A DNA stretch of 64,000 nucleotides. It comes from Hyphomicrobiales bacterium (GTDB lineage Bacteria > Pseudomonadota > Alphaproteobacteria > Rhizobiales > Rhizobiaceae). The stretch is taken from assembly GCA_900473175.1 (NCBI GenBank), contig UCKM01000011.1, positions 1 through 64,000 on the forward strand, in the 5' to 3' direction. The position numbers were made by a program, and so were the translations under genes. Positions 59,905 through 64,000 of this stretch are shown here, piece after piece. Below the pieces are notes generated by a model. The model saw only the letters and a list, made by a program, of their open reading frames with translations. It made no database searches and had not been told where the DNA came from. Position 1 is the stretch's first letter, and every line of letters starts with the position of its first letter.

Positions 59905-59913
59905 TGTTGATAA
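59905..59913 (-). promoter_or_regulatory. single DnaA-box-like site
   Basis: TTATCAACA on the minus strand differs from the consensus TTATCCACA at one base. It lies in the dnaA-dnaN region just past the dnaA stop. It is isolated, so an origin role is not supported. Confidence 0.35.
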
Positions 59914-59921
59914 GATGCTCT

Positions 59922-61460
59922 TTACTGAGCCTGCTCGTTGATCAGTCGCTTCAGCAGTTCGAGTTCCTGCGACAGCTTCTGATCCTTGCCGACGATGTCC
60001 TCGATCTTGCGCACAGCGTGAAGAACGGTGGTGTGATCGCGCCCGCCGAACCGGCGGCCGATTTCCGGCAATGAACGTGGCGTCAGCATCTTCGCGAGGT
60101 ACATGGCGATCTGGCGCGGCTTGACGATGGTGCGGGTGCGGCGGTTCGAGAGCAGATCCTGCTTGGACACGTTGTAGTGGCGAGCGACGATGCGCTGGAT
60201 TTCTTCGATGCGGATGCGCTTGGCATCGCCGCCGCGCATCAAATGGCTCAAAAGCTCATCGACACGGTCGACCGAAAGGTTCGGCTCGAATGTCTGGCGG
60301 AACAATAGCTGGTTGAAGGCGCCTTCGAGTTCGCGGCCGCTGCCGGTGACCGACTGCGCGACATGATCGAGGATTTCCGGCGAAATGTTGAGCGACTGGT
60401 CTTCGAGCTGCGCTGCAGCGAGACGGCGCTTCAGGATTTCGAGGCGCATCGCATAGTCCGGCGCGATCATTTCAAGGGCGACGCCGCCCTGCAGGCGCGA
60501 ACGTACCCGCGCATCGAGCGATTCCAGCTCTGACGGCGGACGGTCGGCGGCAACGACTACCTGCTTGGCGCTGTCGAGCAACGTATTGATCAGATGGCAG
60601 AATTCGTGCTGTATCGACTTGCCTTGCAGAAATTGCATGTCGTCGATGATCAGGAGGTCAATGTCGCGCAGCTGCTCCTTGAACGACAGCGCATTGTTGT
60701 CGCGGATCGCTGTTGCAAAGCGCCACATGAAATATTCAGCGGTCAGATAAACGACGCGGGCACGTTCCGGACGCTTGAGCGCCTCGGCGGCGATGGCCTG
60801 CAGGAGGTGAGTCTTGCCGAGCCCTACCGAGGCATGGATGAACAGGGGATTGAAGCGAACCGCGCTGGCCCCTGCATCGGCGATGGTGCGGGCAGCAGCA
60901 AGCGCAACACGGTTGGGTGTGCCGTCGACGAAGGTATCGAATGTATAGCGCGGATCAAGCGGCGAGCCGAAAACCGAATTTTGCGCGCGGTCGGCAAAAT
61001 GCGCGGGAGCCTTCTTGTCCTGTGACGTGCTGCCAACGGCAAAGACCGGCTTTTCGCGGGCGAGGGCACGCGTTTCGGCACGGGGCGAAGTATCTGCGTC
61101 ACAGGCTGGTCGAGCGGCGCGGCTGGCGCTGCGGAAAACAATCTCGACCTTGAGGACCTGATCATCTTCTTCACGCCACAGCGTGGTGATCATGTCGGAA
61201 TAATGGTTGTTGATCCAGGAACGCAGGAATGCAGTGGGTACGGACAGCCGGACGATGCTCTTGGACGTTTCATCAAGTTTGAGCCGGCCGAACCAGCTCG
61301 AGTAGACTTCGCTTCCAAGTTTCGCCTTTAGCTTGCTCTTAACGCGCTCGAAATTCGTTTCGCCCTGACTGTCGGCCGAAGCCATGTCTTTTCCCTCATC
61401 CATATGGAGCGGGACCATGGCTTTCATGCCGTTTTCCATTATTCCGCTGGTCATTGTCAT
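59922..61460 (-). CDS. dnaA: chromosomal replication initiator DnaA
   Basis: AAA+ initiator of replication. The 512-residue protein has the DnaA N-terminal domain (about 35-105), a linker, and the ATPase domain with Walker [11 protein letters not shown] (211-220) and Walker [13 protein letters not shown] (about 269-280). The C-terminal DNA-binding domain has [23 protein letters not shown], the family signature. The first about 25 residues are extra compared with many DnaA; ATG 61460 is used with AGGATGAGG upstream, but ATG 61385 (MASADSQ) is possible. Confidence 0.96.
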   Translation of the reverse strand: MTMTSGIMENGMKAMVPLHMDEGKDMASADSQGETNFERVKSKLKAKLGSEVYSSWFGRLKLDETSKSIVRLSVPTAFLRSWINNHYSDMITTLWREEDDQVLKVEIVFRSASRAARPACDADTSPRAETRALAREKPVFAVGSTSQDKKAPAHFADRAQNSVFGSPLDPRYTFDTFVDGTPNRVALAAARTIADAGASAVRFNPLFIHASVGLGKTHLLQAIAAEALKRPERARVVYLTAEYFMWRFATAIRDNNALSFKEQLRDIDLLIIDDMQFLQGKSIQHEFCHLINTLLDSAKQVVVAADRPPSELESLDARVRSRLQGGVALEMIAPDYAMRLEILKRRLAAAQLEDQSLNISPEILDHVAQSVTGSGRELEGAFNQLLFRQTFEPNLSVDRVDELLSHLMRGGDAKRIRIEEIQRIVARHYNVSKQDLLSNRRTRTIVKPRQIAMYLAKMLTPRSLPEIGRRFGGRDHTTVLHAVRKIEDIVGKDQKLSQELELLKRLINEQAQ

Positions 61461-61882
61461 CGCCTCATCCTGGTATGTCGTTCGGGTCGTTGATCAATGG
61501 ACGCCCGTGTTCTTATATTTGCCGGCGTGTCATCGCCTGGCAGTGATGGTCCGACGAGCCGCCCCAGTGGCCCGCCTGGATAGTCCTGAAAACTAACAGA
61601 TTGAGGATTTAGCGATCACGCGGTGTTGGACTGAATCGATTTGGTCCAAAATGTCATTAACTGCCACGTTCGCATCCCTCTCGTTTTAGGCGCGTAAAGC
61701 CTTCCGCCCGGCTCACGCCAGCGTCGCCAACCCGCTCGATTTATGAAACAACCCAAGCCCGATGAGCTTGAGTACTGACAATACCCACTCGCTACGCAAA
61801 CGGTCAATCTGCGCCCGAACCCACTAATTATTAAGCCTGTTAAATGGGTTTTGCCCCACCCCTTCGATGTCTTGGACCTTAC

Positions 61883-61925
61883 AAAAACCTTTGCAGGAAG
61901 AGCAAGTGCGGGCCAAGGGTTTTTT
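61883..61925. terminator. bidirectional terminator-like hairpin in the dnaA-rpsT spacer
   Basis: AAAAACCTTTG (61883-61893) pairs with CAAGGGTTTTT (61914-61924), 11 bp including one G-U, with a 20-base loop and a sixth T at 61925. A T-run on the plus strand and the matching A-run make it usable in both directions. No gene ends nearby, so it may close an unannotated small transcript. Confidence 0.4.
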
Positions 61926-62273
61926 GATGAATTAAAGGTTAACGCATTTACATTTTTTTTAGTCATCCCCGGTGCAACGTGGAAAAACCGTTCGGATTCA
62001 AGGCCTTTTTTAGGGCTCAGATTTTGTTGCACTGCGGACTTATGCGGGCAAAAAAAAATTATAAATTTGCGCTTGACAGTGGCTGTTGCAGGAGATTCCA
62101 AGGGCCGGGGTCAAGTTATAATTACTACCTGCCGTAAGTCATTGAAAATAAACATTAAATGATGATTGACGCTTTTTGTCCTAATCGATTTGTGACTGCC
62201 AGATGTCATGGTTCTGATAAGCCACGATCTTTTCCGCGGGAAACGAATTTATTCCCAGAATCAGTCGTAAAAT

Positions 62274-62305
62274 AAAAAAACCCGGCTAAGTAGATGCCGG
62301 GTTTT
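62274..62305 (-). terminator. intrinsic terminator after rpsT
   Basis: AACCCGGC (62279-62286) and GCCGGGTT (62296-62303) form an 8-bp stem with a 9-base loop. On the minus strand it is followed by a run of T (62280-62274), the form of an efficient terminator 22 bp past the rpsT stop. Confidence 0.85.
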
Positions 62306-62327
62306 CAAATATAAATATGAGGGTCTG

Positions 62328-62594
62328 TTACGCAGACATGCCCTTCAATCGTGCCGACAGGCGCGATACTTTGCGCGAGGCAGTATTCTTGTGAAGGACG
62401 CCCTTCGATGCTGCACGCATGACTTCCGGCTCGACTGCCTTGAAGGCGATGGCGGCAGCTGCCTGATCGCCGCTTGCAACTGCATCTTCGAACTTGCGAA
62501 GGAAGGTGCGCACGCGGGAGCGGCGGGATTTGTTGACTTCGGTGCGGGCTTCGATCTTGCGCGCCGCTTTCTTGGCCGAAGGAGTGTTGGCCAT
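62328..62594 (-). CDS. rpsT: 30S ribosomal protein bS20
   Basis: Small-subunit protein of helical bundle form. The 88-residue protein [88 protein letters not shown] is a typical bS20, basic and alanine-rich. AGAGAGGCATC precedes the ATG. It is transcribed alone from a strong promoter 92-120 bp upstream and ends in an intrinsic terminator. Confidence 0.98.
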   Translation of the reverse strand: MANTPSAKKAARKIEARTEVNKSRRSRVRTFLRKFEDAVASGDQAAAAIAFKAVEPEVMRAASKGVLHKNTASRKVSRLSARLKGMSA

Positions 62595-62654
62595 GATGCC
62601 TCTCTTTTCTGTCAGCTAATCGGCAGCCTGTAAGCAGCCGTCACAAAATAATAG

Positions 62655-62672
62655 GGTGGCCGAGGGGCCACC
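62655..62672 (-). promoter_or_regulatory. hairpin in the rpsT leader
   Basis: GGTGGCC (62655-62661) and GGCCACC (62666-62672) form a 7-bp GC stem with a 4-base loop just after the predicted rpsT transcription start. bS20 controls its own translation in other bacteria; whether this hairpin takes part is unknown. Confidence 0.4.
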
Positions 62673-62685
62673 GAACGTTGACGGG

Positions 62686-62714
62686 CTTATAGATGACGTT
62701 TGCTTTTGCGTCAA
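62686..62714 (-). promoter_or_regulatory. promoter of rpsT
   Basis: On the minus strand TTGACG (62714-62709), a 17-bp spacer and TATAAG (62691-62686) match the sigma-70 hexamers at 5/6 each. The predicted start near 62679 gives an 85-base leader to the rpsT ATG. Confidence 0.75.
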
Positions 62715-62750
62715 CTTGGAATCGTCGCGACGTCGGGGGATATTTTTCCC

Positions 62751-63524
62751 TTAACGGTTGTTGAATTTGGGTGCACGCTTTTCGGCGAAGGCCGCCATGC
62801 CCTCCTTCTGGTCGTCCAGCGCGAACATCGAGTGGAAGACCCGGCGTTCAAAGCGCAAACCTTCCGAAAGCGTCGTCTCATAGGCGCGGTTGACAGTCTC
62901 TTTGGTCATCATCACAACTGGCAGGGAGAACGAGGCGATCTTGGCGGCAGCCTTCAACGCTTCTTCGATCAGTTCACCAGCAGGCACGACCCGCGATACC
63001 AGCCCGCAGCGCTCGGCTTCAGCCGCGTCCATCATTCGGCCCGTGAGACAAAGGTCCATGGCCTTCGACTTGCCGACAAAACGGGTGAGGCGCTGCGACC
63101 CACCCATGCCCGGCATGACACCGAGTGTAATCTCGGGCTGGCCGAATTTGGCTGTGTCGGCCGCTATAATGAAGTCGCACATCATGGCGAGTTCGCAACC
63201 GCCGCCGAGCGCATAGCCCGCAACGGCAGCGATCAGTGGCTTGCGCAGCCGGGTCACACGTTCCCATTCGCTGAAGTAATCACCAAGATAAGCATCGGCA
63301 AAAGCGAGCGTCTGCATTTCCTTGATGTCGGCACCCGCGGCAAATGCTTTCTCCGAACCTGTGAGAACGATTGCGCCGATCCCGTGATCCTTGTCGAACG
63401 CTTCAAGCGCCGCGGCAAGCTCCGCGAGGAGCGCAGAATTCAGCGCATTGAGCGCCTGCGGACGGTTGAGCTGGATAAACCCCACCTTTTCGCGCGTCTC
63501 GACGATGATGTTTTCGTAAGCCAT
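62751..63524 (-). CDS. enoyl-CoA hydratase
   Basis: Hydrates 2-enoyl-CoA in beta-oxidation. The 257-residue crotonase-fold protein has the oxyanion-hole motifs [10 protein letters not shown] (about 60-69) and [20 protein letters not shown] (about 101-120), with catalytic glutamates at about 113 and 133 ([19 protein letters not shown]). GGAGG precedes the ATG and overlaps the mutM stop, so it is coupled to mutM. The mutM-enoyl-CoA hydratase-rpsT-dnaA order is familiar in rhizobia. Confidence 0.95.
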   Translation of the reverse strand: MAYENIIVETREKVGFIQLNRPQALNALNSALLAELAAALEAFDKDHGIGAIVLTGSEKAFAAGADIKEMQTLAFADAYLGDYFSEWERVTRLRKPLIAAVAGYALGGGCELAMMCDFIIAADTAKFGQPEITLGVMPGMGGSQRLTRFVGKSKAMDLCLTGRMMDAAEAERCGLVSRVVPAGELIEEALKAAAKIASFSLPVVMMTKETVNRAYETTLSEGLRFERRVFHSMFALDDQKEGMAAFAEKRAPKFNNR

Positions 63525-63533
63525 GGGGTCCTC

Positions 63534-64000
63534 CTAGAGCTGGCAAACGGGACAATAGAATGTCGACCGCCCGCTTTGAACGATACGCGTCACCGTGCCA
63601 TTGCAACCGGCACGCGGGCAAGGGGTGCCTTCACGGTCGTAGACGGAAAAGGAGTGCTGGAAGTAGCCAAGTTCGCCATCGGCCTGACGGTAATCCTTGA
63701 GGCTCGACCCACCCGCCTTGATTGCGTCGGCTATGACTGAGCGGATTGCGGCGGCAAGGCGTTCTGACGCCTCCGTGGCTGCGCCGTTCTCACCTGCAAT
63801 ACTGCCGGCCGGGCGCAAGGGCGAAAGCTCGGCGCGCCACATGGCCTCACAGACGTAGATATTGCCGAGCCCTGCGATCAGCCTCTGGTCGAGTAAGGCC
63901 GACTTCAGAGGGGCCGCCTTGTTTTGAAAGAGCTTGGCGAGCAACGCACCGTCGAGGCGGTTGCCGGTAGGTTCAGTGCCAAGGCCCTTGATCAATGGAT
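63534..64000 (-). CDS. mutM: formamidopyrimidine-DNA glycosylase MutM, C-terminal part
   Basis: Excises 8-oxoguanine and formamidopyrimidines. About 155 C-terminal residues are present; the start, with catalytic Pro2/Glu3, lies beyond the window end. Visible are the helix-two-turn-helix ([25 protein letters not shown]) and the zinc finger with C-x4-C...C-x2-C (CPRAGC, CPVCQL). The frame is open through 64000, so it is truncated by the window edge, not broken. The TAG lies 9 bp before the enoyl-CoA hydratase start. Confidence 0.96.
   Translation of the reverse strand, partial: PLIKGLGTEPTGNRLDGALLAKLFQNKAAPLKSALLDQRLIAGLGNIYVCEAMWRAELSPLRPAGSIAGENGAATEASERLAAAIRSVIADAIKAGGSSLKDYRQADGELGYFQHSFSVYDREGTPCPRAGCNGTVTRIVQSGRSTFYCPVCQL

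Larger units (their letters stand above)
61461..62327. other. 867-bp gene-free AT-rich spacer between dnaA and rpsT
   Basis: No credible gene is visible: the frames here lack ribosome sites and family features. The rpsT-proximal half is strongly AT-rich. It holds an 11-bp stem with T6 (61883-61925) and the rpsT terminator (62274-62305). No DnaA boxes (TTATCCACA-type) or CtrA boxes were found by eye, so an origin is not claimed. Confidence 0.6.

Noticed and set aside
61616-62162. Frames of 161 (minus) and 103 (plus) residues in the dnaA-rpsT spacer
   Set aside because: Overlapping each other on opposite strands, no ribosome site, no family similarity, composition like non-coding DNA.
61461-62327. 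oriC next to dnaA
   Set aside because: No cluster of DnaA boxes and no CtrA boxes were found; a single near-box at 59905 is not enough.

Overview
The window looks like the chromosome of an alphaproteobacterium of the order Hyphomicrobiales (Rhizobiales), probably in the Phyllobacterium/Brucella/Mesorhizobium neighbourhood. This rests on an Irr-type Fur regulator divergent from fabA-fabB-fabI, the block tsaB-rimI-acyltransferase-miaB-phoH-ybeY-corC-lnt-XRE regulator-metK-trmB, and the order rimP-nusA-ylxR-infB-rbfA-truB-rpsO-pnp. The genus is inference. Coding density is high, with many ATGA-type overlaps and GTG/TTG starts. I see no rRNA or tRNA genes, no CRISPR, no prophage and no intact insertion sequence.

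Layout. 1-5.6 kb: a membrane protein facing truA, then def-fmt-GNAT-truA (minus), rmuC and a CDF metal transporter. 5.8-11.5 kb: an orphan hydantoinase/oxoprolinase, malate synthase G and two exported DUF proteins. 11.7-22.2 kb: core RNA modification and envelope genes ending in metK-trmB. 22.3-25.4 kb: a tctCBA tricarboxylate transporter placed between trmB and the rimP operon. 25.5-36.4 kb: a 54-residue conserved-looking small protein, then the transcription/translation operon rimP to pnp, whose leaders and spacers are rich in hairpins. 36.4-40.9 kb: an RsmC-like methyltransferase, then fabA-fabB-fabI divergent from irr.

40.9-57.4 kb is the accessory part: a VapC/Phd-type toxin-antitoxin pair, an SH3 protein, a 2-hydroxyacid dehydrogenase, a two-gene aconitase X with a MoeB-like protein, a Gdx/SugE-type SMR exporter, a DUF1254 protein, an acyl-CoA dehydrogenase divergent from an HxlR regulator, a methyltransferase, a GYD protein, an SRPBCC/ArsR pair, a solitary GroEL divergent from usg, a glutathione transferase, an SDR and a FUSC protein. 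57.4-64 kb: dnaA-dnaN-recF, an 867-bp AT-rich gene-free spacer, rpsT, an enoyl-CoA hydratase and the C-terminal part of mutM running off the end.

The strongest non-coding discovery is a guanidine-II (mini-ykkC) riboswitch before the SMR exporter: two hairpins with ACGA and ACGG loops, and a 10-nt sequence in the first hairpin perfectly complementary to the Shine-Dalgarno region. Other regulatory signals include a strong promoter followed closely by an intrinsic terminator before rimP-nusA, three consecutive hairpins between rpsO and pnp, a 12-bp-stem palindrome across the metK stop codon, a 33-bp inverted repeat between convergent genes, and tandem repeats at the antitoxin promoter. I did not find a clearly unprecedented multi-gene system. 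The best candidates for unfamiliar biology are the small protein with its repeated octamer, the solitary GroEL locus and the aconitase X/MoeB-like cluster.
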